DNA of 64,000 nt from Thermocoleostomius sinensis A174 (GCF_026802175.1 NZ_CP113797.1:5743026-5807025); one strand, 5' to 3'; positions 36,582-46,426 are shown, counted from the stretch's first letter. The notes: generated by a model from the sequence alone, not told the origin. Numbers and translations are program-made.

Positions 36582-38069
36582 TCACGAAGAAAACGATCGC
36601 CACATCATCCCCACGAACCAGCCCCAACCCAACCCCACCAATGATGTTCCGGTCAAAACGAAAAACGTCTGAACGCGGCTCAAGCTTGTCCGCAACTTTT
36701 CTCCAGCCCCGGCTAAGGTTAACGCACCAATTCCAGCCCAGGCCCAAGCCAACGCGCCTGCCCACGCGCCAGATAAGCTTCCAGTCAACGTTCCTGCCGC
36801 CGCCACCGCCACGGCTACCAAAACCGCAACTGTTAAAGCCCCAGACAACGTCTCCGCCCCTGCACCTACGCTCGCTCCAGCCAAGGCGCCTGCCCATGCC
36901 CCCGTCCACGCACTCGGGCCAGTTTCTGCTACTGAGGTTGTTAGCGAGATGCCAAGTACTGCGTAGCCAGTCAATGCAAAGGACAGCCATTGCCAAGGAA
37001 TGGTTGCTAGCACCGATGGCGAGGGTGTGGTCGGTGCTGGTAGCTGGGATGTTGCTTGCGATCGAACGGATGCACCCAACCGAGTGGCTCGTCTGGAACG
37101 ATTGGCAGTTGTAGAAACCGATGGGATCAGCGGCATTGGGGATGGCACGATAGTGAAGGGATGATTTGGCACCGAATAGGCTGATTGGCTAAATGGGTTT
37201 CTTGCTAGCGCCATCGGTCGGGCGATCGGTTCTTCCAAGAGAATGAGCCACGCCTGCATCGATTGAGGTCGATCGACGGCTCTCAACGCCATCCCTTTCA
37301 AAATCGCGCTATTGACATAATCGCTAATGGCTGAATTGTAATGCTGTGGTGGTTCCAAGGGTGTGCCCACCAAGCGACTGGGGGCCGGTCGCGGCACAAC
37401 CCCGGTCAAAAGACAGTACAGCGTTGCTGCCAAGGCATACACATCGGTATAGGCTCCTCGTTTGGCACGGCGATCGTATTGTTCAATGGGCGAAAACCCC
37501 TCTGTGCGAGATTCTGTGTGGGTCAGGGTCAAACCAGGAATGAATTCGCGGGCCAGCCCAAAATCGATTAACACGGCTTCAGATGTTCCCGTGCGAATCA
37601 TGATGTTTTGCGGCTTCACATCTCGATGCAATAGCTCCAGCGAATGCACAATAGACAACGCTTCTCCGACTTGCCGAATATAATGCAGCGCCTCAGCTTC
37701 CGGCAATTTTCCCCGTCCCAAGCGTTCAGCCAAACTCATGCCCTGCACATATTCCATCACCATGCCATCTACCGTACCTTCGGGCGTCTCTTCGCGAATC
37801 AATTCTCGAACTTGCACTACATGGGGATGCCGACACCGAGCAAGCTTCAATGCTTCGTTGAGAAAATCTTGCTGCAATCGCGTTTGATAGTTTGCCCACT
37901 TTGGATCAAGTCTCAGTTCGTCTTTCAGGGTTTTAATGACTACCCATTCCTCGTTGGGTCTGGTGGGGTGTTGCCTTGCTAGATAAGTAATCCCCGCACC
38001 TCCCCATCCTAGGATGCGATCGATGATGTACTTTCCGCCCTGTAGCTCTTGTCCTGAGTTCCACGCCAT
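36582..38069 (-). CDS. Ser/Thr protein kinase with Ala/Gly-rich membrane tail
   Basis: This 495-residue Hanks-type kinase has its catalytic domain at residues 1-290: glycine loop ILGWGGAGITYLA, lysine in WVVIKTLKD (about 46), HRDVKPQNIM (148-157), DFGLAREF (169-176) and GFSPIEQYD. After a Ser/Thr/Pro linker comes a membrane tail from ~355. One normal helix (WLSFALTGYAVLGISLTTSVA) is followed by ~80 residues almost entirely Ala, Gly, Trp, Leu and Ser in recurring AGALAGA/GAWAGALA patterns, then a last helix (FFVLTGTSLVGLGWGWFVGMMW). ATG 38069 is chosen because the kinase fold begins there; a TTG at 38135 would add 22 residues. It is divergent from dxs. Confidence 0.9.
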   Translation of the reverse strand: MAWNSGQELQGGKYIIDRILGWGGAGITYLARQHPTRPNEEWVVIKTLKDELRLDPKWANYQTRLQQDFLNEALKLARCRHPHVVQVRELIREETPEGTVDGMVMEYVQGMSLAERLGRGKLPEAEALHYIRQVGEALSIVHSLELLHRDVKPQNIMIRTGTSEAVLIDFGLAREFIPGLTLTHTESRTEGFSPIEQYDRRAKRGAYTDVYALAATLYCLLTGVVPRPAPSRLVGTPLEPPQHYNSAISDYVNSAILKGMALRAVDRPQSMQAWLILLEEPIARPMALARNPFSQSAYSVPNHPFTIVPSPMPLIPSVSTTANRSRRATRLGASVRSQATSQLPAPTTPSPSVLATIPWQWLSFALTGYAVLGISLTTSVAETGPSAWTGAWAGALAGASVGAGAETLSGALTVAVLVAVAVAAAGTLTGSLSGAWAGALAWAWAGIGALTLAGAGEKLRTSLSRVQTFFVLTGTSLVGLGWGWFVGMMWRSFSS

Positions 38070-38352
38070 TGCCTTGAATGCTGCAAAACTGGCTTCATTC
38101 TTGCATAAACTCTGCAAATTTCGTAGAGAATGCAACGTTGTTCAATCAGGCTCTATCCTCCGTCCTAATTCTAATGTGCAGTGTCTGCGAGTTTCAGAAT
38201 TAGATAACGATTGCAACAATGGATTAACCTTGACTAAAGCGTTAATTTAGATAAATAAAACCTGCCCCCTGCGATCGGGCGTGTCCCCACAACTTACTAG
38301 AATGAAAAAATAATTAATGGCCGGTTAACATTGCGAGAGGAATTAATTCTAT

Positions 38353-40257
38353 ATGCATCTGAGTGAAATTACTCACCCAAATCAGTTGCATGGTTTATCC
38401 ATTCATCAGCTTAAGCAAATCGCTCGACAGATTCGCGAAAAGCACCTGGAAACCGTGGCAGCCACTGGGGGACATCTCGGCCCTGGCTTGGGAGTTGTAG
38501 AACTAACGTTAGGACTCTATCAAACGCTGGATCTCGATCGCGACAAGGTGATTTGGGATGTGGGACATCAAGCTTATCCCCATAAAATGATTACAGGACG
38601 TTACAATACGTTTAACACCCTGCGGCAGAAAGACGGGGTAGCTGGGTATTTAAAGCGCTGTGAGAGTAAATTTGACCATTTTGGAGCCGGACATGCCTCC
38701 ACCAGCATCTCGGCCGCCTTGGGCATGGCATTGGCACGCGATTTAAAAGGCGAGAAATTCAAAGTCGCAGCGGTGATTGGCGATGGGGCACTCACAGGCG
38801 GGATGGCGCTTGAAGCCATTAACCATGCTGGACATTTGCCCAAAACCAACTTGCTGGTGGTGCTTAACGACAATGAAATGTCGATCTCACCCAACGTTGG
38901 TGCGCTGTCTCGGCATCTCAACAAAATGCGCCTCAGCCCTCCAATGCAGTTCCTTACCGATAACCTAGAAGAACAATTCAAGCAATTGCCGTTTGTGGGC
39001 AACTCGCTTTCTCCCGAACTGAATCGCCTCAAAGAAGGGATGAAGCGGCTGGCTGTTCCCAAGGTAGGAGCCGTGTTTGAGGAACTGGGCTTTACCTACA
39101 TGGGTCCGATCGACGGCCACAACCTAGAAGAATTGATTGCCACCTTTCAGCACGCCCACAAACAGCCTGGCCCAGTGCTGGTGCATGTTGTCACCACGAA
39201 AGGTAAAGGCTATGCGATTGCCGAGCAAGACCAAGTGGGGTATCATGCCCAAAATCCCTTCAACCTAGCAACCGGAAAACCGCTTCCCTCTAACAAACCT
39301 AAGCCACCCGGCTACTCTAAGGTATTTGCCCACACGCTGACAAAATTGGCAGAAAATAACCCCAAAATTGTTGGAATTACGGCTGCCATGGCCACGGGAA
39401 CCGGCCTTGATAAACTCCAGGCAAAATTGCCAAAGCAATACATCGACGTGGGCATTGCCGAACAACATGCGGTGACGCTAGCGGCTGGTCTGGCTTGCGA
39501 AGGGATGCGGCCGGTTTGCGCCATTTATTCCACATTCTTGCAACGCGCCTATGACCAAATCATCCATGATGTTTGCATTCAAAACTTACCCGTCTTCTTC
39601 TGCCTTGATCGAGCAGGTATTGTCGGAGCCGATGGCCCTACTCATCAAGGTATGTATGATATTGCCTATTTGCGCTGTATCCCCAATATGGTGCTGATGG
39701 CTCCTAAGGATGAAGGCGAGTTGCAGCGGATGATTGTCACTGGAGTCGAGTACACCGACGGCCCGATTGCCATGCGTTATCCGCGTGGCAATGGTTATGG
39801 TGTGCCGCTGATGGAAGAAGGTTGGGAACCACTGCCGATTGGTAAAGGTGAAATTTTGCGTCATGGTGATGATGTACTGCTGTTGGGCTATGGCTCAATG
39901 GTGCATCCGGCATTGCAAACCGCAGAAATTTTGCACGAGCATGGTATTGAAGCAACTGTGGTCAATGCCCGCTTTGCCAAACCGCTCGATACAGAATTAA
40001 TCGTGCCATTAGCTAAGCAGATCGGGCGTGTTGTCACCCTAGAAGAAGGCTGCATTATGGGTGGTTTTGGCTCGGCGGTTGCTGAATCCCTGCTCGAGCA
40101 TGGAGTGGCCGTTCCCCTGACGCGGATTGGAATTCCGGATATACTGGTCGATCACGCCAAACCCGATGAATCCAAAGCGGATTTGGGATTAATGCCGGCC
40201 CAAATGGCCGATCGCGTTTTGCAATTATTTAGTTCTCAGCCAGCAATCATCGGTTGA
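38353..40257 (+). CDS. dxs: 1-deoxy-D-xylulose-5-phosphate synthase
   Basis: Dxs condenses pyruvate and glyceraldehyde 3-phosphate with thiamine diphosphate, the first step of the MEP isoprenoid pathway that feeds carotenoids and chlorophyll. The 634-residue protein shows [19 protein letters not shown], the [16 protein letters not shown] loop, the ThDP motif [21 protein letters not shown]...[23 protein letters not shown] and the C-terminal [29 protein letters not shown] ten or so bases before the ATG gives a good ribosome site. Length is normal. Confidence 0.97.
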   Translation: MHLSEITHPNQLHGLSIHQLKQIARQIREKHLETVAATGGHLGPGLGVVELTLGLYQTLDLDRDKVIWDVGHQAYPHKMITGRYNTFNTLRQKDGVAGYLKRCESKFDHFGAGHASTSISAALGMALARDLKGEKFKVAAVIGDGALTGGMALEAINHAGHLPKTNLLVVLNDNEMSISPNVGALSRHLNKMRLSPPMQFLTDNLEEQFKQLPFVGNSLSPELNRLKEGMKRLAVPKVGAVFEELGFTYMGPIDGHNLEELIATFQHAHKQPGPVLVHVVTTKGKGYAIAEQDQVGYHAQNPFNLATGKPLPSNKPKPPGYSKVFAHTLTKLAENNPKIVGITAAMATGTGLDKLQAKLPKQYIDVGIAEQHAVTLAAGLACEGMRPVCAIYSTFLQRAYDQIIHDVCIQNLPVFFCLDRAGIVGADGPTHQGMYDIAYLRCIPNMVLMAPKDEGELQRMIVTGVEYTDGPIAMRYPRGNGYGVPLMEEGWEPLPIGKGEILRHGDDVLLLGYGSMVHPALQTAEILHEHGIEATVVNARFAKPLDTELIVPLAKQIGRVVTLEEGCIMGGFGSAVAESLLEHGVAVPLTRIGIPDILVDHAKPDESKADLGLMPAQMADRVLQLFSSQPAIIG

Positions 40258-40749
40258 GAGTAGTGAGATCAGACATCCTGAAATTGGTTGGGTTGGGGTT
40301 ACTGGCATCAGTGGAGGTGTAGCTACAAATCTGTGTCAGTCTTGAGTTCAGTTGCGTTGATCCGATTATCTCAACAGGTTCTTTAGTCGTGTCCAAATCA
40401 GGTATCAAGAACAGAACATAGTGCTCAAACAGACAATCGGTTTCACGTTCAACGCCAGAACCCCATCTAACCTCCTTATTTGAATTTTTTTTACAATTTT
40501 TGCTTAGTGTCCTGATCACACTTGATCAAGGATTTATTTCTCAATAGAAAGCTCTAAACCACTTTTCATCAACTTGATAAAGTGCACACTTGTTTGAACA
40601 GCTTCACTAACAAATTTTAGGATGAAAAAGTGGGCTTACTTCACCGTGTCTCTGGGAGCAAGATAGAGACAAACCAGATCTGGGCATTCTGTTGCAGGAG
40701 TATTGCTAAGGAATAGCCATTTTGTAAAAGCAAGCGATTATATGGTTTT
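40258..40749. other. Upstream region of the three-gene nuclease block
   Basis: These 492 bases are AT-rich from about 40480 and separate dxs from the wHTH gene. A 10-bp perfect palindrome, CTTGATCAAG, is at 40521-40530, with a related TGATCA a few bases before it; such a site could bind a regulator. A 90-codon minus-strand frame (40247-40519) overlaps the dxs end and has no conserved features. Nothing else is seen. Confidence 0.4.
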
Positions 40750-41664
40750 ATGAAAGCAATTGAACTTAAGTTTCTGCTCAAGTTGTTGGGTAAGTCAAGT
40801 TATCGTACGGTCATCTCAGAGCTTAAGCCGAGTGAGAAAACTAGTGCGTCAGAACGAAATAAAATTTGTATTGATTTGACCAATCGCGGTATTGTTGCCC
40901 ATTCGCGCAGAGTTGAGAAATTTAAACTCGAGCCGTCAGCTAGAGCATTGCTTGCAGTAGATGCGGCGGAATCTCCCTTGACGGCGGAACAATTGGCTGT
41001 GTTGCGAGCGTGTCAGAAGCAGGCAGCCACGCCTGGAGAGATCAAGAAAGTTGAAGCAGGCGATCGACAACGAGTTATCCAAGATCTGGAAGCCAAGGGT
41101 TTTATTAAGGCAGAAAAAGTTCAGATTCAAGAGGTTTGGTTGACCGATCGAGGTCGAGAATATTTGCGGGAAGAATGTCATGTGAGTGGTACTGCAACCA
41201 TTAGCCTCAACCTGCTGCAAAATTATATGAATTTCTTGCGAAAGGAATTGCACACGGCTTCCAAGGTTGCACCGATTGAATCTTCAGATTCTGCTACTGA
41301 ACTGAATCATGTACATGATACGACTGATTCTTTCAGTGAAGTAACTATATTGAAATCGGTTGAATCATCTGGTGCGATCGATGCAGCAGATAAACCCAGC
41401 GATGCAGAAATTTTACACCTCATTCAAGAATTAGATCGAGAACTGGGAACCGAAAACTATTTACCAATTTTTCACTTGCGGCAGAAACTACAACCGCCAT
41501 TGTCCAGGGAAGAACTTGATCAAGCCTTGTACCGTTTGGAGCGAAACGATCGAATTGAATTAAGTTCATTAGTGGAAGCAATTCGATATACTCCAGAACA
41601 AATTCAAACAGGTATCCCCCAAGAGGCAGGCGGTCCCTTGTTTTTTATAGTGGTCAACAATTGA
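40750..41664 (+). CDS. Multi-winged-helix protein, first gene of the nuclease block
   Basis: This 304-residue soluble protein appears to hold three winged-helix segments. The first (1-70) contains RNKICIDLTNRGIVAHSRRVEKFKL. The second (77-142) contains LTAEQLAVLRACQK, RQRVIQDLEAKGFIK and EVWLTDRGREYLREE. The third (217-290) contains FHLRQKLQPPLSREELDQALYRLERNDRIEL and ends GIPQEAGGPLFFIVVNN. A poorly ordered acidic linker (175-215) joins the last two. No enzymatic motif is visible, so it probably binds DNA or bridges subunits. It precedes the ATPase gene by 83 bases on the same strand. Base composition is clearly AT-richer than dxs. I do not recognise a named family. Confidence 0.72.
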   Translation: MKAIELKFLLKLLGKSSYRTVISELKPSEKTSASERNKICIDLTNRGIVAHSRRVEKFKLEPSARALLAVDAAESPLTAEQLAVLRACQKQAATPGEIKKVEAGDRQRVIQDLEAKGFIKAEKVQIQEVWLTDRGREYLREECHVSGTATISLNLLQNYMNFLRKELHTASKVAPIESSDSATELNHVHDTTDSFSEVTILKSVESSGAIDAADKPSDAEILHLIQELDRELGTENYLPIFHLRQKLQPPLSREELDQALYRLERNDRIELSSLVEAIRYTPEQIQTGIPQEAGGPLFFIVVNN

Positions 41665-41747
41665 GGCTTATAGAGCTTTTAGACCATCAGAAATTTTAGT
41701 GCAAATTTAATCGCAATTGGCATCTAGAGTAACAAAGGCAGTACGTT

Positions 41748-43733
41748 ATGGCATCTATTGACGAAATTATTTTACGTGCAGCAAATCCGTTTGATCCAGT
41801 TACATTTAAAACTGGAAATTTTTGGCAAGAAGATGATTCTAATGGGGAATACCAAACTGTGGAATCTATTCACCAAGAGGCAATCGAGCAAATTACCCAA
41901 ATGCTGGATACAGTTGCAGGCGATCATCGTACCCGCGCTGTCTTGTTGAAAGGCGATGTTGGTTCGGGCAAAAGCTATGTTTTGAGCCGTCTAAAACATT
42001 TGCTAAATTCCAAAGCCTTTTTTGTGTATATTGATCCGTTTAAAGACAGCGAGCATATTTGGCGACATACACTTCGGCGAACTGTTGATAGCTTAATGTA
42101 CAGTCCTGAAGGACAAGCAGAGTCACAGTTAATTCTCTGGCTCAAAAGCCTATCAGTATTTAGAGAACATAGTCTACTAAAAAATATCTTAGGCGAGCGA
42201 AGGCTGTTTGTTAATAACTTTAGAGCTACTTATCCCGTTGGAATTCATCAAGCCAAAGAGTTTTTTAGCGTTTTACATGGACTGACGCAACCTGAGTTAT
42301 ATTCGATCGCCTGTAATTGGCTACAGGGTGAGGATTTAGACGACGAAGATTTAAGAACTTTAGGCATAAGGAAATCAATAGATAGTGAAACGTTTGCCCA
42401 AGGAATTCTATCTAATTTTGGTAGAATTTCTACGTCAACTTACCCAATCGTCCTTTGTTTCGATCAAGTTGAAAGTAAGCTGATGCCGGATGGAACAGCC
42501 GATCTTCAACCAGTTTTTCAGGTCAACACTATCTTTCATACAGAAAGACTTAAAAACTTCTTAATTATTATCAGTGTTGTTAAAAATACTTGGGAAGAGA
42601 ATCGCAAACGCATCCAAGTATCTGATAGGGATAGAATTGAGAAGGAGGTTCTTCTGAATCGGATCAATTTAGATCAAGCAGAGGCAATTTGGGCAAGTCG
42701 GCTTTATCCGCTTCATATTCAAGCTGATCCAAAACCTGCAAATCCCATTTTCCCTCTATCTCGTCAAGAACTGGAGCAGAAAGTCCCAGGTGGAAAAACC
42801 ACGCCAAGAGCAGTGCTGGCAGCGGGGCAGCGTCTATTTTTGAAGTATAAGTCACAGATTGTTGGACATGAAATCCCCCTGCCTGATACAACAGCATCAT
42901 TCAAATTACTATGGGCGAAGGAGTTTAGGAAAACAAAGGAAAAGGTGACTCGCGTTCGTCATTTTTCCTCTCTTGAATTGACCACCATGTTACGGGAAGT
43001 TGTTGCAGTTTTGAATGCAGAGAAGATACAGCCCAAGTTTTTGCCTAGCCCAACCTATTCTAGTTATTCGTTTTCCTATCACCTGCCCGACCAATCTGAA
43101 AAAGTTGGCGTTGTTTGGGCAGAAGAACCAAGCCTGAACAGCTTCTATAACATTATGCATGCTTGTCAAAAAGCTAATGAACGCGGTTTATGTCAGAGGC
43201 TTTATTTACTACGTGCTGAACCCATTGGAGGAAATCGAAATAGAGGCCATCAGCTTTGCAATCAAATTTTTAATGGTTGTCCTCATGTTCGATTAAAACC
43301 TGACCTACACTCAATTCACTACTTGGCAACCTACGATCGTCTAGTCAACTCAGCAAAAGCTCAGGAGCTAGTGCTTAGTGGAAAAGCAATCAATCTCACT
43401 GATCTTGAAGAGTTAGTTCGAGAGTCGGAAGTATTACATGAGTGTCTTCTGTTGCAACAACTTGGTGTCGTTCCTAGAAAGAAAGTTGAGCCTGATCCAA
43501 CTAATTTTTCTCTAGAAGAGGCAAAAGAGTTTCTCTTGAATTTTGTCAAAATTCATCATGTCATTGCTCAGAAAACAGTGACTTGTACTGTGCACAATCA
43601 GTTTTCAGATTTGAACGATCGACAAATTCAAACGGTGATTCATCGTTTATGCCAAGATAAAAAAATTCGGATTCTTGATGAAAATGCTCCAGAGGATGAA
43701 AAAATTATCTGCCTGATTTCTCGAAGTGCTTAA
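41748..43733 (+). CDS. ORC/Cdc6-like AAA ATPase with C-terminal winged helix
   Basis: This 661-residue protein begins NPFDPVTFKTGNFWQED and has Walker A LLKGDVGSGKSYVLSRL (67-83) and Walker B PIVLCFDQVE (233-242). A WLQGEDLDDEDLRTLGIRKSID segment recalls BrxD-like ORC-type ATPases, and KTTPRAVLAAGQRLF (about 350-364) is likely sensor 2. Residues ~385-580 are an alpha/beta region (YSFSYHLPDQSEKVGVVWAEE, QRLYLLRAEPI) I cannot assign. Residues ~585-655 look like a winged helix (NQFSDLNDRQIQTVIHRLCQDKKIRIL). Such ATPases load or signal on DNA. The next gene starts 11 bases after its stop, suggesting one transcript. The gene is AT-rich. Confidence 0.8.
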   Translation: MASIDEIILRAANPFDPVTFKTGNFWQEDDSNGEYQTVESIHQEAIEQITQMLDTVAGDHRTRAVLLKGDVGSGKSYVLSRLKHLLNSKAFFVYIDPFKDSEHIWRHTLRRTVDSLMYSPEGQAESQLILWLKSLSVFREHSLLKNILGERRLFVNNFRATYPVGIHQAKEFFSVLHGLTQPELYSIACNWLQGEDLDDEDLRTLGIRKSIDSETFAQGILSNFGRISTSTYPIVLCFDQVESKLMPDGTADLQPVFQVNTIFHTERLKNFLIIISVVKNTWEENRKRIQVSDRDRIEKEVLLNRINLDQAEAIWASRLYPLHIQADPKPANPIFPLSRQELEQKVPGGKTTPRAVLAAGQRLFLKYKSQIVGHEIPLPDTTASFKLLWAKEFRKTKEKVTRVRHFSSLELTTMLREVVAVLNAEKIQPKFLPSPTYSSYSFSYHLPDQSEKVGVVWAEEPSLNSFYNIMHACQKANERGLCQRLYLLRAEPIGGNRNRGHQLCNQIFNGCPHVRLKPDLHSIHYLATYDRLVNSAKAQELVLSGKAINLTDLEELVRESEVLHECLLLQQLGVVPRKKVEPDPTNFSLEEAKEFLLNFVKIHHVIAQKTVTCTVHNQFSDLNDRQIQTVIHRLCQDKKIRILDENAPEDEKIICLISRSA

Positions 43734-43744
43734 TCAGTAGCTCC

Positions 43745-46405
43745 ATGCCCTATTTAACTACCCCTGCCGACATTCGATCGCTGATTGCCCAACTTACCAC
43801 CTATCCCATCCTTTGGCTAGATACTGAAGTAGCGGATTGGCAAACACCCAACCCCAAGCTATCGCTGATTCAAGTCTTGTTCAATTCAGATGATAGAACT
43901 GGTGAGTTCGCTTATATTTTGGATGTTCTCGATCGTCCTGATTTGATTCAAAACTTTGTTGTTGAAATTATGTGCAATGAAGCGATCGAAAAGGTATTTC
44001 ATAATGCCGCGTACGATTTGAAATTCTTGGGGGGCGATTGGGCACAGAACGTCACCTGCACCTTCAAAATCGTTCGACGAATGTCTAAAAGAAAGTTGGG
44101 TATTTCTAATCGCAAGTTGAAGACCTTAGCTAAAGAACTTTGTCACTTCACGGATATTGACATTGAAGAACAAACCAGCGATTGGGGTCGGCGGCCACTC
44201 AGTCAAAAACAACTGCACTATGCCAGGATGGATACAGTGTATTTGGCGCATGTTCATCAATATTTGCTTCAATTGAATTCACCTAAACCTGCTGTCTTAA
44301 CGCCACCAGATACCGTGAACAAGCCCACTGCCAATCCTTCATCGTTTAGTGTGACCCAAGTGCGAGTCGCGTTTGAATGTGCTCGTTTGTTTTACTTAGG
44401 GCATCACTTTGGCGGGATGACGATGTTTCTGCCGCCAGGGAAAGTATTGGGAATTGGCAGTGCCTTTCATGATTTATCGAATCAATTTGTCAAAACGGCG
44501 CGTCAGGATGCTCAATTTGCCAACTTGTTCAACTCGCCTGTCGATCAACTCAAGGTAGAACCGATCGCTACTCAGATGCAAGCCCTATTCTACGATCGGG
44601 TATTTTTTCCTTACCTACAATCGGTGATCCAAACAGAACCTAGTAGAGCACCGGCACTGCTTCAGCTTTGGAATGGATTGAAAGGCTTGATTCGGCGATG
44701 GGCAACGCTATTAGTCAGCAATCGCCAGGTTTGCAGCGCTGAGGAGGTGATTGAGAAAACCTTTCTGGTGCAAGAACTTAGCGTTCAACATCAGTTTTTG
44801 TTGCCTAACGGAACCCAACAACAAATAAGAGGTCGGTTTGACAGCTTGGTGTATGACTTTGCCAATCATCGCTTGTGTGTGGTTGAATACAAAACCTATC
44901 AATCGCTCGACCAATCGGCTCAACTGGCCCAAGTTGCGCTCTACAGCTATATGTTGCGCGAGAGAATTGGTGTACCGATCGATTCGGCAGTATACACAGC
45001 TTTGCCTGACTGGAAAGAACTCACTTTCACCTGGAATGAGCTAGAAACAACGGTGCATCACCTAATCCCGCACAAGCTTCAACAGATGCAGCAATGGCTC
45101 ACTTGGCAACAAGGACAACCCAACCCCCCGCCCCCCGCCGCGCAAGCTCACCTCTGCGACAGTTGCCCACAACGGCAAAAATGTCAGACCTTTTTCCCAG
45201 ACATCCCCACCAACCGTTCTGTGTATGATTCTGTCTCTAAACCGATCGCTGCGCCACCATCTACCGTAATTCAACCGCCTCGACAGAACCCCATTCAATC
45301 CACGAAATCCCCATCTTCCGTTCCTGAACCTGCTCCATCTAACGAGTCCGATCGCATGGGTGAACGTCTCGTAGAGACGCTGCAATCGTTTGGCATTGAA
45401 ACTGCCTATCAAGGAGCGGCTTTGGCTCCTGCCTTCATTCGCGTTAAACTTAAGCCTAATCCAGGGGTGAAAGTCAACTCAATTCTCCGGCTTTCTGACG
45501 ATCTACGAGTGCAACTTGGGTTGACCTACCCGCCGCTGATTGCCCCACAAGCTGGCTATGTCAGTGTGGATTTGCCCCGTCCCGATCGCCAACTGGCAAC
45601 GTTCGACCGCTACATTCCACTGCAAGCACAACCGGCTACTGCCCCGGTGCAAATTGCGATTGGGGTTGATTTAGAAGGGCAACTGGTGGAAGCCGATTTG
45701 TCTGATCCGAATACCTGTCATTTTCTGGTCGGTGGTACTACGGGTAGCGGCAAAAGCGAGTTTCTTCGATCGCTGCTGCTCAGCTTGCTAGTGCGACATT
45801 CGCCTGATTATCTAAAAATTGGGTTAGTTGATCCAAAACGAGTCACGTTCCCAGAGTTCGAGCAGATTCCCTGGTTGTATACGCCTGTGGTCAAGGATAG
45901 CGATCGGGCGATTGCATTGATGAACGAATTAGTGGCAGAAATGGACAGGCGCTATCAGCAATTTGAACAAGCCAAATGTCCCGATCTGGCAACCTACAAT
46001 CAGCATCAAGCCCCCATGCCTCGCATCGTTTGCATTTTTGACGAATACGCCGACTTTATGGCTGAGAAAGAAACACGATCGGCCTTGGAACTGAACATTA
46101 AGCGCTTAGGAGCAATGGCCAGAGCGGCTGGCATTCATCTAATTATTGCTACCCAGCGCCCAGAAGCTAAAGTCGTGACTCCTTTAATTCGATCGAACTT
46201 ACCTGGACGAGTTGCGCTCAGAACCGCCAGCGAAGCTGATTCTGCAATTATTCTGGGTGGAAGACAGATCGAAGCAGCCTATCTGTTGGGAAAGGGAGAT
46301 TTACTCTACCAAGCCGGAGCGCACTTACTGCGGCTACAAAGCCTGTTTGCACCTAGCATGGATGACACATTGTCCCAACTAATTGCCCCTCGTTCTTCTT
46401 CCTGA
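43745..46405 (+). CDS. Triple fusion: DEDDy exonuclease, Cas4/RecB-like nuclease and FtsK-type DNA translocase
   Basis: This 886-residue protein has three domains. Residues 1-175 are RNase D-like: Exo I D26/E28 (LDTEVA), Exo II D91 (HNAAYDLKFL), Exo III Y159-x3-D163 (HYARMDTVYL), all DEDDy residues present. Residues 200-485 are a PD-(D/E)XK nuclease of the Cas4/RecB/Dna2 kind: H242, D366 (RGRFD), E381/K383 (VVEYKT), Q396-x3-Y400, and four cysteines C212, C471, C474, C480 placed for an Fe-S cluster. A proline-rich linker (490-535) leads to an FtsK alpha/beta motor: Walker A GGTTGSGKS (663-671), Walker B VCIFDEYADF (D766, E767), ATQRP. There is no membrane part and no gamma domain. Composition is more host-like than the two genes before it. 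Confidence 0.88.
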   Translation: MPYLTTPADIRSLIAQLTTYPILWLDTEVADWQTPNPKLSLIQVLFNSDDRTGEFAYILDVLDRPDLIQNFVVEIMCNEAIEKVFHNAAYDLKFLGGDWAQNVTCTFKIVRRMSKRKLGISNRKLKTLAKELCHFTDIDIEEQTSDWGRRPLSQKQLHYARMDTVYLAHVHQYLLQLNSPKPAVLTPPDTVNKPTANPSSFSVTQVRVAFECARLFYLGHHFGGMTMFLPPGKVLGIGSAFHDLSNQFVKTARQDAQFANLFNSPVDQLKVEPIATQMQALFYDRVFFPYLQSVIQTEPSRAPALLQLWNGLKGLIRRWATLLVSNRQVCSAEEVIEKTFLVQELSVQHQFLLPNGTQQQIRGRFDSLVYDFANHRLCVVEYKTYQSLDQSAQLAQVALYSYMLRERIGVPIDSAVYTALPDWKELTFTWNELETTVHHLIPHKLQQMQQWLTWQQGQPNPPPPAAQAHLCDSCPQRQKCQTFFPDIPTNRSVYDSVSKPIAAPPSTVIQPPRQNPIQSTKSPSSVPEPAPSNESDRMGERLVETLQSFGIETAYQGAALAPAFIRVKLKPNPGVKVNSILRLSDDLRVQLGLTYPPLIAPQAGYVSVDLPRPDRQLATFDRYIPLQAQPATAPVQIAIGVDLEGQLVEADLSDPNTCHFLVGGTTGSGKSEFLRSLLLSLLVRHSPDYLKIGLVDPKRVTFPEFEQIPWLYTPVVKDSDRAIALMNELVAEMDRRYQQFEQAKCPDLATYNQHQAPMPRIVCIFDEYADFMAEKETRSALELNIKRLGAMARAAGIHLIIATQRPEAKVVTPLIRSNLPGRVALRTASEADSAIILGGRQIEAAYLLGKGDLLYQAGAHLLRLQSLFAPSMDDTLSQLIAPRSSS

Positions 46406-46426
46406 ATTGCTGCCGATCGATGCAAC

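Noticed and set aside
40247-40519. 90-codon minus-strand frame after dxs
   Set aside because: It overlaps the dxs stop, has no ribosome site or recognisable motif, and its composition looks like intergenic sequence.
43745-46405. The FtsK-domain gene as the cell-division FtsK
   Set aside because: It lacks the N-terminal membrane helices and the C-terminal gamma domain, and carries two nuclease domains instead.
40750-46405. The three-gene block as a standard BREX or Wadjet system
   Set aside because: No PglZ, methyltransferase, Lon-like or SMC-like (JetC) gene is present in the window; only the ATPase has a loose BrxD-like look.
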